NCBI GenBank assembly: GCA_023974075.1 | Contig: JAMFTG010000296.1 | Location: forward strand, 102,549 to 166,548 | DNA: 64,000 nt | Source: Chaenocephalus aceratus | Taxonomy: Eukaryota > Chordata > Actinopteri > Perciformes > Channichthyidae | Reading direction: 5' to 3' | Shown: positions 11,936-25,600 of the stretch, in pieces | How positions within the stretch are numbered: position 1 is the stretch's first letter | Layout of the letters: each line of letters starts with the position of its first letter | The notes under the pieces: model-generated | Told to the model about the DNA's origin: nothing | What the model saw: the letters and a program-made list of their open reading frames with translations, nothing else | Database searches by the model: none | Made by a program: the position numbers and the translations under genes

Positions 11936-13174
11936 CAGGTGTTTCAGCCAAACACTTTCAGAGACAGGTTCTGTATATATCTGAGACCTGTAATATATTG
12001 ATGAAAAAGAGTATGATAAGGGAACTTTAACATAATTATTTTACCTTAATATTTATAAATAATATATATTCCATTCAACAATCCCGATTTTTTTCCTGAT
12101 ATACATATTATCATCTACATTAATTTTAATGTATTCATAATGTATGAGTTAAAAAGGATATGTGTATATGTAGGAGATGAACATTTCTTAATGTTTTTCA
12201 AGCAGTTATTATTATATTCTACCGACAGATTTAATATGAGTACTGCTTTTATCTTATTCCAAAGCTATTCCATTTCATTCTTCTGTAATTATGCTGCTGT
12301 TAAAACTGTTCCTCCGGTTATTTTCTATGTAACCTCATCAAATCGATATCAACAAACGCAAGCAGTCCCTCCAGAGTGTGTCACAGCTAAATCTTTTTGA
12401 CATTTTTATGAAGCGCAGCACCGCATCACAAGCAGCAGCCTTCAAATTGAATATTGATTTTAATGATCTCTTCTTTGGGGCTGCAATAGTTTGAATCCTA
12501 ATAAAGCGTGGAGAAATGCGCCGCATTCTCAATTTCAAGAAAACTTTATACAGAGCCTTGGGAAATTCAATTGTAATGTGATAGATTTGTTGGGTTCCTC
12601 ATTCATGAAACAGATTCCAATGAACTTTTTAAAACGGGGGGGGGAATCTTTGTGCAAATTTGTTTCGGTCTCTCTGGGTGGCAGTCTATTTTATGCTGGG
12701 GCTGTATTCTCAATTAAATATGAACTCTTCAAATGAAGTGTACTGCTGCACAGAGGATAGGACTTACTTATTTCATTAAAGGTGGCCAAATATTTCTCAA
12801 TTAACATGTTCCCGCTGCAAAGCCCCCGAGTCAGGAGGCACATCCAAATTATAAGACATCTGAAGAGGAGACTTTCATTCATTATTTCTTTAGAAATGTA
12901 ATTATTATGGGCCATTTGCATGATGGGTAGACTTCAGTCGAAGGACATGTTTTTCTAACGGAAACAATCAGATCCTGCCGTGTCTGTACGAGGAGCTTCA
13001 TTTAATGTGACTCTAATACTGTCTCATTAGCCTGATACATTTGGACAGAGACATAATTTAAAGAAGTAAGAAAGAGGTCAGGAGGATAGTTGGATATTTA
13101 GCACTTTTGGACTCTAATAATGGAGTCCAGCATGAGGTTAATGCAACTTCTATAGCTACATAAATCTGTTTACT
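11936..13174. other. Unique-looking intergenic sequence
   Basis: No ORF or repeat was recognised. 12330-12720 is evenly composed and lacks simple repeats, with several TAAT-type cores, so a conserved non-coding element is possible. The sequence alone cannot show it. Confidence 0.35.
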
Positions 13175-13182
13175 GTATATAC

Positions 13183-13746
13183 TAGGGCTGTCAAGTTAAC
13201 GCGTTAATAACGCGTTAACGCAAAAAAAAAGTAACGCCACTAATTTTTTTAACGCGATTAACGCATGTGTATTTTTTTTCCTCGGCCGCCCTGTAGCTTC
13301 AGAGCGCATCGAGTTTAAAATACCATCTACAAGCTGATGCTGACAGCCCCGCTCCTGCCGCCCGCTTGTGGCAGACCACACTTCCCACGCTCACCGGCAG
13401 GCACCGACTGGTCATCGGAGGACCGGGAGGGTGTGTGTATGTGTGGCCCGAGCGAGCGAGAGAGAGACCTTACGTGCATTACCGTTACCGCAGTGTGAAC
13501 GCGGCTATTGTTGTTAGCATCTGGTGCTAGCTAGCTGCGCTAACGGATATAAGGAGCTGTTTAAATGAAAACAGAGGAGCGCCCTATCCACACAACTGCG
13601 CCGAGCACTTGACTTTATGATGCAGGAAGCAGACAGCGGGACATTGTAGGAGAAGTCAGCACACTCATGATTGCAGGCAACATGATTGCAGCGTCCAGGC
13701 AGCTCCCGTTCGAGCATATGCCTTGAGTTGCACATAGCTCCAACGA

Positions 13747-13786
<40 letters not shown>

Positions 13787-14086
13787 GCACGCACACACAC
13801 ACACACACAACACACACACCATTTGTATTGAATGAGAGAGGTTCCAGGTTGGTTGTGTTTAATATTCATGAGGATATTTGTCATTGTTCAAATGATAATA
13901 AACATTAGCATAAAGCATATTTGTCCACTCATATGTTGATAAGAGTATTAAAAACTTGAAAATATTCCTCTAAGGTACATTTAGAAGAGATAACAAATGT
14001 GCGATTAATTTGCGATTAATCGCGATTAACTATGGACAATCATGCGATTAATCGCGATTAAATATTTTAATCGACTGACAGCCCTA
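13183..14086. mobile_element. hAT MITE, TAGGGCTGTCA family, copy 1
   Basis: Begins TAGGGCTGTCAAGTTAACGC and ends GACTGACAGCCCTA. It is flanked by the perfect 8-bp duplication GTATATAC at 13175-13182 and 14087-14094. Both ends carry arrays of GCGATTAA/GCGTTAAC motifs, likely subterminal transposase sites. A (CA)n tract lies at 13748-13809. No transposase is encoded. A second, interrupted copy lies at 29472-32871. Confidence 0.92.
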
Positions 14087-14094
14087 GTATATAC

Positions 14095-14978
14095 ACAAGT
14101 TAAATTGCAATATGTTCTGCTAATATTATTATTACTACTAGCTGCTACTCCTAGTTAGTCCATCCACTGCAACAGGAATGTTATGTAACTATCAACACTC
14201 TACAGTGCTACACTTATTTTATTTGATTGCTACTTACTATCTACTTGCATGTGTACTTCTTTAAATTGTAGTATATATATATATATATATATATAAAAAA
14301 AAACTTTTTAAATACTATGCACATGCCTTTTTCTATAATAGTGTTCTATTTTCTTTGTCAACAACATACATTTCTCCTTTGTGGGACAAATAAAGGAATC
14401 TGATTCTGATTGAGGTGATTTTATGACACAATCTGCAAAGGATTATATTGTAGAGCCAGGTATATACTATAAAAAAGGATCAAATGTTATTAAAATAAAG
14501 GTTATTGCGAGAGAGATTTTCTTTTCAGCAATGTTGATGGAAGAAATGGAGGCTGGAGTCCGCTTTATATCAAACACTGGGTTTATTGGGAGCCACGGCC
14601 GTGAGTGAGCTCAAAGCGTTTACACAACATGCTATGAGAAAACCCTCCAACTCCAAGCAATACACAGAAAACACAGACGATCTACCGGAGAATCCGGGAG
14701 GGGCCTCTGTTTCGCGCGTCTTCTGATCGATAATCACAAACACATGGCTTCAGAGACAAAGACAGTCTGTTAAAGTCCTCTGGCAGTTGGTCACCGTCCC
14801 CCAACAGGAAAGCGGAACCTTTAACCCTTTAATCTTTAACCCCTGCTCTAAGTTATGACAGACCTATGTGAAACACAAAATGCTCTTTGGTACAAACACT
14901 AAACAAAATATTTCTCTCACAGTTATGATCTACAATACTTTAACTCTTGAACTACAGGAAATTAAAAGTGAGTCTCTG
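14095..14978. other. Spacer with (TA)n and a LINE tail
   Basis: (TA)n at 14272-14294. TCTCCTTTGTGGGACAAATA then AAGGAATCTGATTCTGATTG at 14371-14412 is a LINE-type 3' tail. Nothing else was recognised. Confidence 0.5.
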
Positions 14979-15074
14979 CTCTATTACATTCTCATGTGTC
15001 CATCACATTCTGAGAGCAACATGAATCGTCATGTTGCTCTCAGAATGTGATGGACACATGAGAATGTAATAGAG
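14979..15074. repeat. Perfect 46-bp inverted repeat with 4-nt loop
   Basis: The arms 14979-15024 and 15029-15074 are exact reverse complements around ATCG. The arm starts CTCTATTACATTCTC and ends GAGAGCAACATGA. Transcribed RNA would fold into one uninterrupted hairpin. No surrounding transcription unit was identified. Confidence 0.95.
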
Positions 15075-15970
15075 GACAGAGACAGGACAGAGAAGCAGTG
15101 AGCTGTGTTTTTATTTGGCTGGAATTCCACATTTCCGCATCATAATTTTAATGATACTTCTGTTTGGATTACAATGCAAGAAATGCAGTTTAATGGTTTG
15201 AATGGTAAGATGCTGCTGGGTTGCCCGTCTTTCACACATCATTTCCGAAGTCAAACTGGAGGTCAGATAGAAGCAGGATGCTTTAACTTCCGTTTACACA
15301 ACAACAATCTACATACTTCATAGGGAGAAATGGCCGACTAACATAAGCCTGGGGACTTTCTGTCATCAGGACCACTCAACTACAAACCTTCTCAGTTTGT
15401 GCCAAAATACATGTTTGAATGAAACCATAAGCGCCAAATCATCTGCTAACAGTAGAGGCTGAGGTCCCCAAACCGGACCCTCCACTCCTATCCACAAAAC
15501 CCTGGAGGAGACCACTGAAAACCTGTGTGACTTCCGAATCACCCCATACAATTACTGTTCATCTAAAAATGGCATGGCTATTGAATGCAGCCAGTGTGTT
15601 AGATAGCTGCAATTTTACAAAAAAAGCCAGCCATCCATAACATCACCATGGCAGTGCTGTTATCAGTATATCCTCAGGTCAGCATATTAGCTGGTCAGGC
15701 TCCCATTTAAGGGTGGAATGTTCTGCTGAAAAACAGTACAATGTCATAAATGTTATGTTGAAATTACAATGATCACATCATTTCATGATAGGTGATGCAT
15801 CCCCATCCATAGGACACAAGTGTAACATAGCAGGATGCAAAGAGAGACAATCTACTGTAGGCATTTACACAGATACATTCATAAAGAAAAATAAATATGA
15901 GCAGTGCACTGAGGGACTTTCAGCTAAATGAACCAGCTTAAACCAATAATGCTGTAGCTTAATACAAACA

Positions 15971-16008
<38 letters not shown>

Positions 16009-16979
16009 CACACACGGACACACACGGATATACACACACAGATACAACGTACCCACAGATACATCATCATGATGACTGGACAGCTGCAGCTCTGTAACAC
16101 ACTCCTCCTCGACTTTAAACACAAGTTGTGTAATATTGCGTATCCCCTGGTTACCAGCTCACCATAATTGTTGATATATTTATGATCCACGTCACATTTT
16201 CAGTGTTGGCTGCAGTTCCTCATGTTTGTCTAGAAGTCTTCTCAGCAGGGCTCTATAAATAGAGAACTACGGCAGATATGTAATATTTATTGCAGCCAAA
16301 CCGTGTATTACAATGCCGTTGATGACTTTCAAAGAGAAAAGCAAGCACACTCTGAATAAAGTATTATTTTATTTTTAAAAAAATGTTTTTCGGATTTCAC
16401 ATCGCATAAACACCATTTCCCAACGTGCATTAAACCATCGAATCACCGAGCTGAGGACCTTGCCTACGTCTGTTTCCGGATGTATTTTGTTATACACACA
16501 TTCCTTCATATTTAAATTTAATTTACATTAAGTATTTCGTGAGGCCTTGTAAAATGTTTTTAAATATAACTACGGTTCTAGGTTGAAGAGTTTGTAAATT
16601 AACATGAACCGAAGCTGTTGCCTGGCAACGCAATCGCACAACGCCATGTCCGTTAATTCCACATCCACACACATGGATTAACATCGATTTAATACATTAA
16701 TGTAGCCTTTGTTTCTGTTCAAAGAGGTGTCGACCAGCTGGGGCAACAAGAAAATCGGCGAAATCAAGTGTGACTATTACAAATTAAATAATTATTACAT
16801 TAATATTGACAATAACAACCGACCGTCAGGGTAGCATTTGCTTGGCTTTTCTGGGTATATCTCCACTGGTTGGGCCATGTTAACAATACCGTGTAACTGT
16901 CACGTTTGAAGGGACGAAATCGTGACATCCTCACGTCTCCCAGCATGGTAAATCCTCACATGTCACGTCTTGCCGTGAT
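15075..16979. other. Spacer with (CA)n; possible promoter-like segment at 16430-16760
   Basis: A (CA)n tract with CACGGA interruptions lies at 15969-16030. 16430-16760 is less AT-rich, with a TTTCCGG ETS-like site near 16475 and the X-box-like site annotated separately. No coding frame was recognised. Confidence 0.4.
16617..16629. promoter_or_regulatory. X-box-like palindrome (candidate RFX site)
   Basis: GTTGCCTGGCAAC is an exact dyad with a single central base and matches the RFX X-box pattern GTNRCC-N(0-3)-RGYAAC. Such sites often mark ciliary-gene promoters in vertebrates. No gene is visible next to it, so function is inferred from the motif only. Confidence 0.35.
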
Positions 16980-18040
16980 ACCAGGGGCCTATGCTACGAA
17001 GCTGGTTCAACCTAACCTGGATATGTTTGAGTTAGCCGGTTGGCCTAATCCAAAACATACGCGCTCCTCGCTAAACTGTACTACGACGCTGGTTATCAAG
17101 TGGATCGCTCAAGCCAGCCGTGTCCCTATCTAGTTAGGTGCGCGTTCACATGAAAGGGGTGGTATTTGGAGCATTCGACCAATCACAAACATGGAGAAGC
17201 GTACTGACAGCGCAGCGTCATACTTCCTGAATGAAAAGTGAACTTTAATACTAGTCAAAAATGAAGAAGTTAAACTTTAAACATCCATGAATTAAACACT
17301 TGATCCACCAGGATGAAAGCCACATAGCTGCACCTGCAAGATGAATACAGCTGGCAAAAGACAAAGTGTTTGAATGCGTACATTAACAGGTTTATGATAT
17401 CACTGCCTCCCATCCAAGACACGATCTGACTTTAATTATATTGTCTCGAGTGTTTCGTCAACTTAATGTGTTGCTTAAAATAATACTTCTGCATACAGTC
17501 TGTGACACTGAGTGTTGCACGGCCAGATACGGCTCAGCTGACTCAGATAAGGAGATATATGATACATTATGATGTGATATGCCGCGGACTGTACTTAATG
17601 TACTCTGATCCGGTTACTTATGTTGTGGCAGATATTTAATTAAGCTCTTCTTAACGCTAATGTTATAATAGTCAGATGCTCTGAAGATGGGGAGGTGATA
17701 TTCTATTAATGTTCACGTTCACACAGTCGGTGATTTTTGCCGGCCGTCTTTCCTGCGACGGCAGTTTTTTCTGTATTTCCTTTCTCCTGTAATATGACTT
17801 GATCGCTTTAAACTCCGCACACTGAGCTCTGATTGGTCAGCAGGCAGTGCTTTCACTGAGTTGATCTCTTAGCCTGCAACCTAACCTGGTCCCGACCAGG
17901 TTAGCTGCTTAGCATATATTACCATGGAGATCTAGCCCGCTAAAAAGAGAACCAGCTTCGGATGACCGGAAAGCCGGAGTTTGCCCTGAATTTAGCCGGC
18001 TAAGCGAAAATCCTGCTTCGCTTCAGTATCCCCCCAGGTT
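16980..18040 (+). mobile_element. ~1.05 kb element, copy 1 (ACCAGGGGCCTAT family)
   Basis: Nearly identical, in the same orientation, to 56507-57543. It starts ACCAGGGGCCTATGCTACGA and ends TTCAGTATCCCCCCAGGTT, so the ends are imperfect inverted repeats built on ACCAGGGG. It contains an 11-bp-arm palindrome (CTAACCTGGTC, CC, GACCAGGTTAG) at 17881-17904. No transposase ORF and no clear target duplication were seen. Probably a non-autonomous DNA transposon of a superfamily I cannot name. Confidence 0.75.
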
Positions 18041-18536
18041 GCACAGCAGGCATAACAACAGCCGGTGTTTCTTGTTTTCTTGAGTGTTTTCCCTGGGAAA
18101 CAAACAAATACACACAAACGCAACAAAAAAACACGTACACATACATACAACATAGTGAATACGTTTCAGACTTGATACGCCCCCTTGATAAATTATAATG
18201 AAACCAGCTGCAATGGCTCATGGATCCACCATGGGAAGCTGATTACAAAGCTGCCACACTGGAACTCATGTGAAATAAACAGCTGATAGATTTATCTCTG
18301 ATTACTATAGCGGCCCTTTGTTATGATCCATATGTCACGGATAAGATCATATTCTGTATCAGAGACATGTCATCATTTACAAAACATCACCATGTTTTTT
18401 AACAAAATAATGTTGTTTAATCCACGATGGCGTACTACAACTACAAAAACAATCGGTTTGTTTTTTCATCAGGACATGCAGCCCGGCTCAAACAAACAAT
18501 TTGTAATCATCATCCTCACGATCATTAATGTATCAT

Positions 18537-19336
18537 CAAATCAAATCAAATCAAGTTTTATTTATATAGCACATTATAAACGACTTTTTGGTCGAGCCAA
18601 AGTGCTGTACATATAATAAAAATAGCCTACAGTAGAAACACTTTACAGCAAATACAACAGCACAGATTGTTCAGAATATCAGTATGAGAAAAACGACACC
18701 CTCTGTCCTTAGACCCTCTGTCCTTAGACCCTCTGTCCTCAGACCCTCTGTCCTTAGACCCTCACATCGTACAAGGAAACACTTCCAAAGAAAACCCACA
18801 GTTTAAGGGAAAAATGGGAGAAACCTCAGGGAGAGCAACAGAGGAGGGATCCCTCTCCCAGGACGGACAGATGTGCAATATATGCCGTGTGTAAATCCAA
18901 GAGATAATACATTTTACAGCATATAGACCGAATGTTAGGAAATGCATGTGTCTGTAATAAGAAGATGAATCCACGAGGATGTCAGCTACAATCCTGTGGA
19001 AGCCATCAGGGAAGCAGCATGACGAGACCCAAGGCAGGACCGCAGAGACAGGTTCAGCCACGACCCGAAGTCCAGGACTTAATCCAGAACTCAGGATAGA
19101 GGATCCAAGACACAGGACTACAGCAAGAGGATCAGCCTCGACTCCGGATCCCGGCGTAGATATAGATACAAAACAAGAAAAAAGATTTGGCTGGGTTAAT
19201 TGGAACAAGAGACACAGACACAGATAGAGAGGGAAAAGGTCATTGGATAAAAGTTATTCTTGATAACCCTCTAGAAAGATCTCATGAACTTCCCCACTCA
19301 ATCTATCAAGACCCGAGCAGTTCTATTAGATATAGA
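18537..19336 (-). mobile_element. LINE/SINE 3' end inserted in copy B
   Basis: The left edge is a CAAAT repeat followed by AAGTTTTATTTATATAGCAC, the reverse complement of a retroposon 3' tail. TATCAT at 18531-18536 and 19337-19342 looks like the target duplication. The body (AAATGGGAGAAACCTCAGGG and so on) looks like the untranslated 3' region of a common fish retroposon. A 15-bp minisatellite (CCTTAGACCCTCTGT) lies at 18703-18765. Confidence 0.7.
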
Positions 19337-19736
19337 TATCATATGTTCGCCAAATTGACATGAAAGCACTAACAAATGTGAATTTGCTGTAGTCAACTTC
19401 ATTAAAACGTTATTAACGTGCCTAAACTCAGTAATTCACTAAAAAGAGGTTTATTTTGAATGGAGCCTCGTCATCTCACCACGGGCAAATAATAATAGTG
19501 CAGTGTTTCCCCTAGGATGGAGTCACAGCAGCGGTGCTAAGCCACGTGGGCCCAGCATAATGTGAGCGTGGAGCGCGTGGAATTTTTTAGTGTGTGCACG
19601 TGCGAAGTGCACCCTATGAGTGCGCCCGCCAATTTGTTTCTATGGTTGCGGTCGGATAATCCAAAAATCAGCTCCTATCTTCTAACCCTATCGTCTATTC
19701 CTTGACCTCTGAGTGAAACGTCATGGGGTTAAGGGA

Positions 19737-20898
19737 TAGTGGATAGTAGGGCTGTCCCGAATACCATTTTCGGGCTCTGGATATTCGGTAGTAATCAGCA
19801 GCGAATATTCGAATATTCGGTGCGAAGAGATTTTTAATTTTTTTAATAACATTTTTTTTTTCAAAAGGTTTCATAACACGCTTCGAATCCGAGACACCTG
19901 ACGACACGCTGTTAAGCAGAAGCACAGAAAGAGCATACTATTACGATTTATATTTATTTATTGTCTCAGTACTTGCATACATTAAAACTAAATGTGTCCT
20001 CTGCATCTAACCCAGCCGCAGTGCAGTACCCAGGGACCAAATCTGGTTCCAAATTCCGTCTATAACGTTTTACAACCTGAAGATACAAAGCACATATTTC
20101 TGTTATAACAACAATACTTTTAATAACATAGCCGTAACAGTAGGCCTAACAGTGTAACACTTGTTACCGATACAGTAAACAGTATTTAAATAAATGAAGA
20201 ACGAAAAATAATTGAACGAACTGTATGCCAATAATTGCCTTAGCCCCAGATGTTCCCACATTGCTCCTATTATTTTCACTATTCGGATCAAATTGAAAAA
20301 AACTAATATAAAAAAACAATTTGGTTGCTTGCTTGCAACTATTTTCCAAGCAAAGTAAGTGCACGATTTTATCATGTGTAAACGTTACTGTTTAAACGGC
20401 GGATAAAGCAGCTTCATCATGGCAACTTGACAACAGCTAAGCTAAGCTAGGCTACTGCTTACGCATCCCAGGTGACTTTTCAGAGTTGTTGTGCCACCGT
20501 GGTATGCCAGTTTCTTGTTGCATATTCTTCTTACCGTTGTCCAATTTAAAATGGTCCCACACAGCTGAAGTCTTTGGCATTTTGTGTGCAGGTGTTGTGA
20601 AACGAGGTGAAGCGAGGTGAAGCGAGGTGAAGCGAGGTGAAGCGTGCCGTTTGCGTTCGTGACTGTGAGTGAACGATGTCAGGAGCACAGGCTGAGATTG
20701 TCTATATTTCCGCATGTTAACAGTGCAATTCAAAAGTAATATATAGTATAAGAATATGGCAATTCGCCTTTATTGATATATATATTTAGGAAAAAAAAAT
20801 AATAAAAAAAAAACGAATATCCGAATAATGAAATTGAAACCCGAATAGTTGGCCAACGAACGAATATTCGAATAGTCGAATATTCGGGTACAGCCCTA
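19737..20898. mobile_element. hAT element with CGAATATTCG subterminal repeats
   Basis: Ends TAGGGCTGTCCCGAATA and ATTCGGGTACAGCCCTA. The perfect 8-bp duplication GTGGATAG lies at 19729-19736 and 20899-20906. Both ends carry several copies of GAATATTCG. A 10-bp tandem (GAGGTGAAGC, four copies) lies at 20603-20643. Confidence 0.93.
20452..20733 (-). pseudogene. hAT transposase N-terminal (BED finger) relic
   Basis: Minus-strand ORF containing SAVWDHFKLDNGKKN. This resembles the W..F stretch that opens BED zinc fingers in hAT transposases. The cysteine and histidine part of the finger is not preserved, and the catalytic RNase-H-like domain is absent. It lies inside the 19737-20898 element, which agrees with its being the remains of the transposase first exon in a deletion derivative. 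Confidence 0.5.
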
Positions 20899-20951
20899 GT
20901 GGATAGGAGAATTTAAAAGGACTTAGGAGAAGAGACTGCGTTACTTTAGAG

Positions 20952-21661
20952 CAGGGGTGGGGAATCTCCGGCCCCGGGCCGTATACGGCCCGCGAGACAA
21001 TTTGGTACGGCCCTCGAGGTAATTTATAAACACACGCAAAAAAAACAAAAAATGAAAGAAATCTAGACCGCAAAAAAATTAAACAAGCGAGTGCGTGTTT
21101 TTCCTGGCCAAGGTCAGGGTCCTTGAACACAACACGAGGCCTAACGTGTCATCACGTGGTATATGTCTCGTCTGACAGGGGTGCAGTTCTGACGGAGAGC
21201 ACCAGAACACCGCTCCGGCACTTCCAAAAATTGCAGTAGCCTACCCATAAGGAGCCGTACACATACCGCAGTTTTTGCGTGGCTGTGTCTTTAGTTGTAA
21301 ACCCAGTGGCGATCTGTTCATGACTGTCATACTGATCAAAAAAAATCTTCCCTCCGACCCCCCAGAGGAGGTTAGGTCCCCCCCCCCACTTAAATCATGT
21401 CCACATGGATAGGAAACTAAAATACATTTGCACACATCTTGTGTCCATATCTGTTTTGGGTTTCATGCCACAACCGTGCACGTGCATGGTAAGATATCTG
21501 GATTAAGAGGTTGCTTTTTCTTTGCACAGCATGAAAGAAAGGCCAAATGAATGGGCTGTGATTTTAGTTCTTTTAAGCAGAGGTCAATAATTTGTACGGC
21601 CCTCGGAGGATGTTGAAAAAATGTAAATGGCCCATGAGAGGAAAAAGGTTCCCCACCCCTG
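20952..21661. mobile_element. hAT MITE, CAGGGGTGGGGAA family
   Basis: Ends CAGGGGTGGGGAA and TTCCCCACCCCTG are perfect inverted repeats. The 8-bp duplication CTTTAGAG lies at 20944-20951 and 21662-21669. No intact transposase ORF. Confidence 0.95.
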
Positions 21662-22631
21662 CTTTAGAGAATCGACTGCACTTTCACTATCCGACGTGTT
21701 TATGATGCGCCAGCGGACGTCATGAATGTGCGTCTGCTGCTGCTGTGGGGAAACTATGGAAACTACAGTTTTCTATACAGCGGACTACAACATGGATGTT
21801 TAATAAGAACGAGGGACTACTGTAAACTCATCTAGAGACTCTGCTCCGTGCTCTGATGCTGCTGCTTTATGCTTTATGAACGTGGACAACAGAGAAACAT
21901 ATTCTTCATGACCAAAGTTGGAATTGAAATAAAAAATTAAAGTGAAACTTATGCTCGTCACCCTCTCCCTCCGGTCCACATTAATACAAATGATCCCAAT
22001 ACGTGTGATTGTATGAACTATGAAAATATCTTAAAATCAATACAAATGTATTTATTATAAACATTAGTCCTTAACATATATCACTCTGTGTATATCACCA
22101 TTCAAACATCTTTTAAAAAGTGAACAAACCCCACACAGCTCAGTAAAGACTGTGAAATGTTGACCTTATTTGAATATTTCAGTAAAACTAACGTTCATAT
22201 TTCTCTTTTTGATTATAATACTGATGAACGTTCAAAACAAAGCACTTTGGCAACTTACCACATACGTTTTAAAATGCTTAATAAGCACCGTAACTTTCAT
22301 GATATAATTTCTCGGTCATAATCGGTTGTTTCCGTGAACGGCCGACTGTTGTGTGACGGCAAATGCTGCGGCTGCAATGCATTGTGGGGCAGCATTTTCT
22401 CCTCTCTTTTCGTCAAGGGAGGTCCAGTGGTTCCTAAGCTAAAGGAGGTTATAAAGGAAGTTTGAAACCTCCTTTCCTATCATCTAGAGAATTTGAACGG
22501 CACTTATCATGGCTGCAACTGAGGGACTTCCGGGTCATTTCACTCCGTTAGGAAGGTTCCTAAGCAAAATGGACTATTCGACTTCAGCCCATGTGTCTGC
22601 CAGCACAAGAAAGGCTCTTGAGGCCTAGTAC

Positions 22632-25600
22632 CAGGGCCGGTACTAGCCAATTTGCTGCCCTAGGTGAGATGTTAGGCTAGATTTGATATATAACGAATAA
22701 ATGAAAAATCTCTACAAAGGACAAATACACTACAAAAACACAACGTATTGACATAGGTAATATATGTCAAAATGCTTCAAATGTATTCAGTATTCTATGC
22801 ACATGTTTGAATTGGGGGTGGACGTCACATCCTCTAGGATGTGACGTCATCAACATTTTAAAGTAAAATGCTTCAATCTGGTCAACTTTGAGCACACAAT
22901 CACTAGAGACCTGATCTAGGGGTACAACTCTAAAACACTCATATGAAAAAGATCGGTTTACATTTTAATAATCAAATAAGTATATGAACATAACCAATAA
23001 CCTACCATAGCCAATAACAAATAAATGTAACTTATTTTATTTTTGTTGTTCATTCATATCTTATTTTACCTAGTTAACATTTATTTATTTATTTATGCAA
23101 TTTTTGTATCTCTCCAACTTTATACGATATTTTTGGTTTACTGTCCTATAGTATACATTGGAATGATTTCAAACATGTTTTGTATTTATCCTAATAATTA
23201 TAAAGGAGTGCCTTGGAAATATGTGTTTACATAATTTGTGGTCAAAACGTTTGAGACCCACTGAGATAACTTAGACTAAAATGAACTATCTAAACACTCA
23301 GAGAGTCCTTTACCTCACTGAGCCTCTCAGTCTGACAGGAGAGCTCTCCTCCACCCTGGTTGTAGAAACATCTACTTCTTATATCAGTTAGCGCAGCTAG
23401 CACCAGATTCTAATACGGTGCGCCCTCTCTCTCTCTCTCCCTCGCTCTCTCGCTCCCACGCTCCGCACTTTGGGCTGTGAGCTGGCGGGCGCCTGATAAG
23501 CCAACATCCCCCATCACTTACAGCGCCCATCGTACAGGGCAAATGAAAAGTGTAACCGGGGTGAAAAGGGTGTTACATTTCTTAATTTAGTGGGAATGTT
23601 GTTAACAGCATTCCAACTAACTGTTATTCTACGGACGAAAAGTTTATTATTATTATTCCGCCGGGTTATTTGGCCCTCTTCCCTCCCGCATTGAACATCG
23701 CAGAAACTCCATTCAAACATCAAAACGTTCAACTCGGTCGGGAATCGATGGCTATTACTTTTCTCATTCATAACTTTCATAATTACAGAGATACATCCCA
23801 TAATACAACACATTTTTAACTATTGAAGTCAATGGAGAAATTCTTCAGACTTCAACAAATCTTCATGCGACTTCAACTGCTAACTGTTCATTCATACTTT
23901 CACTCAGAAACCTCATTCCAACTTTAATATGTTCCACATCTTTCTGACATTATTCGTGTATCTGATACAATCTGATTCTTACTTTTAGAGATATTACAGA
24001 TTGTTCAGACCTTGTTAAAGAGGTTTTATTCACATTTTAACATTAACTAGAGGGTAGAACATCTTGAAATTGCCTTCATATATTTTCTTAAACCTGCCAT
24101 AATTCCCAAACCCTACATTCCTGAGACATACTTTTTCATGACAAATGTAGGAAAACATCTCGTAGCTTGAAAAATGACAAATAATTAAGCAAAAACATTC
24201 AACAAAATGCCTCTTGAGGGCATGAAGTGACAAAAAACGTTCAACATGTCTCCATTAAAGCCCATTGTAATTTCAGGCAGCAGCTGCACACCTTTAGTTA
24301 AACTGCCAAAAAGGCCACATTATTAACCCGAAAGTACACACAAATTACACTTCAGATACTCAACTTCCTTGACATGCTTCACGTTTTGAAATTTCACAGA
24401 TATCTGTTACGGTTCTTCCACAAAACATTCACATGAAAGAGGTTTATCTCTCATTCAGAACAATGGAAACCTGTGATCTCTAACACGTGTCATGGAACAC
24501 GATTATGTCATCACTCCAACTGACATGGTTCAAGGCTGTTACTGCATGTCAGTCTTTATGCATGACGGTGTTTTTGATAATAGATCCTGACCACTCACAT
24601 TTGTACACTGTGGAGTTAAACACATTATATTATTAAGCAAATATATAACATAAATTGGTTTAGTTACCAAAAGGATGCTAATAGCCAGTTATTAATGCTA
24701 ACTTCAGCATTTAATTAAACATGTAACTCTTGTGCTGCAGTGCTTGTGGTGGAGTGGTACTTGTGGGTTATCTGTTGCCACTGTTGTGTTTTGCATACTT
24801 TCTAAATATGCAAAATGAATCTTTGGGACCTGTATTAGCAGCTACGAACAAGCACTGATGTTAAGTAATTCACTATATTTAACATGCACTGCACTTAAGT
24901 ACAACATTGAGTGACTTTACCATACTTAACTATTTAAATAATTTGCTACTTTGTTCTTCTACCCCACTACAATTCAAAGGTTAATAGTGAACTTGCATCA
25001 CCTATTTAACTCTTACAGTCTCTGCAAATTCATTGTACTGCACAAGTACTGTTTGCAGCTGCTAGCCAGCAATAAACTAGATAAGGATACTTTTTTAATT
25101 TGCAATTAATTTAGGTTTTCTTGACAGATAAAAGCTTAATGTAAAACTGTTACTTAAACATGATAAATAGTTGTATTATTGATTAACACATTTTGCTCAA
25201 GTGTGCAGTATTACATATTAAATAGCTTGTGTACATTATTGACAGTTAAGGCTAAATACAGGGAATCTTTACTTTTTACTATTTACCAATTTGCATCAGA
25301 TACCGTCAGGGTTGGGAGGGTTACTTTGTAAATGTAATCAGTTACTGATTACTGATACATGGCTCTGAAAGTAATCCGAAATACAGTTTACAGTTACGTG
25401 TCTTAAAAAAGTAACGTAATCAGATTACTTTTAGATTACTTTTGGATTACTTTCTTTTTCCATCATATGTATGTTTTGGTGAACAGGAGACACAAAATCA
25501 AAAGGAAACTGAACGTGTTTTTACCGTTTTAATGGCTTATCAAGAGCACAACTGAAACATCACATCTGAAACGATGTAACACATAATATACGTTTGGGGA

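Noticed and set aside
13514..13822. Cysteine/valine-rich ORFs over CA repeats (also 15865-16190, 32355-32597, 57663-57965)
   Set aside because: They are translations of (CA)n microsatellites within or beside repeats.
18762..19208. 148-codon minus-strand ORF
   Set aside because: It lies within the retroposon 3' region inserted at 18537-19336 and reads low-complexity, non-protein-like sequence.
22821..22848. GACGTCACATCCT hairpin as a cAMP-response element
   Set aside because: It sits inside a decayed hAT element; the 13-bp dyad with 2-nt loop is real, but a regulatory role is not supported.
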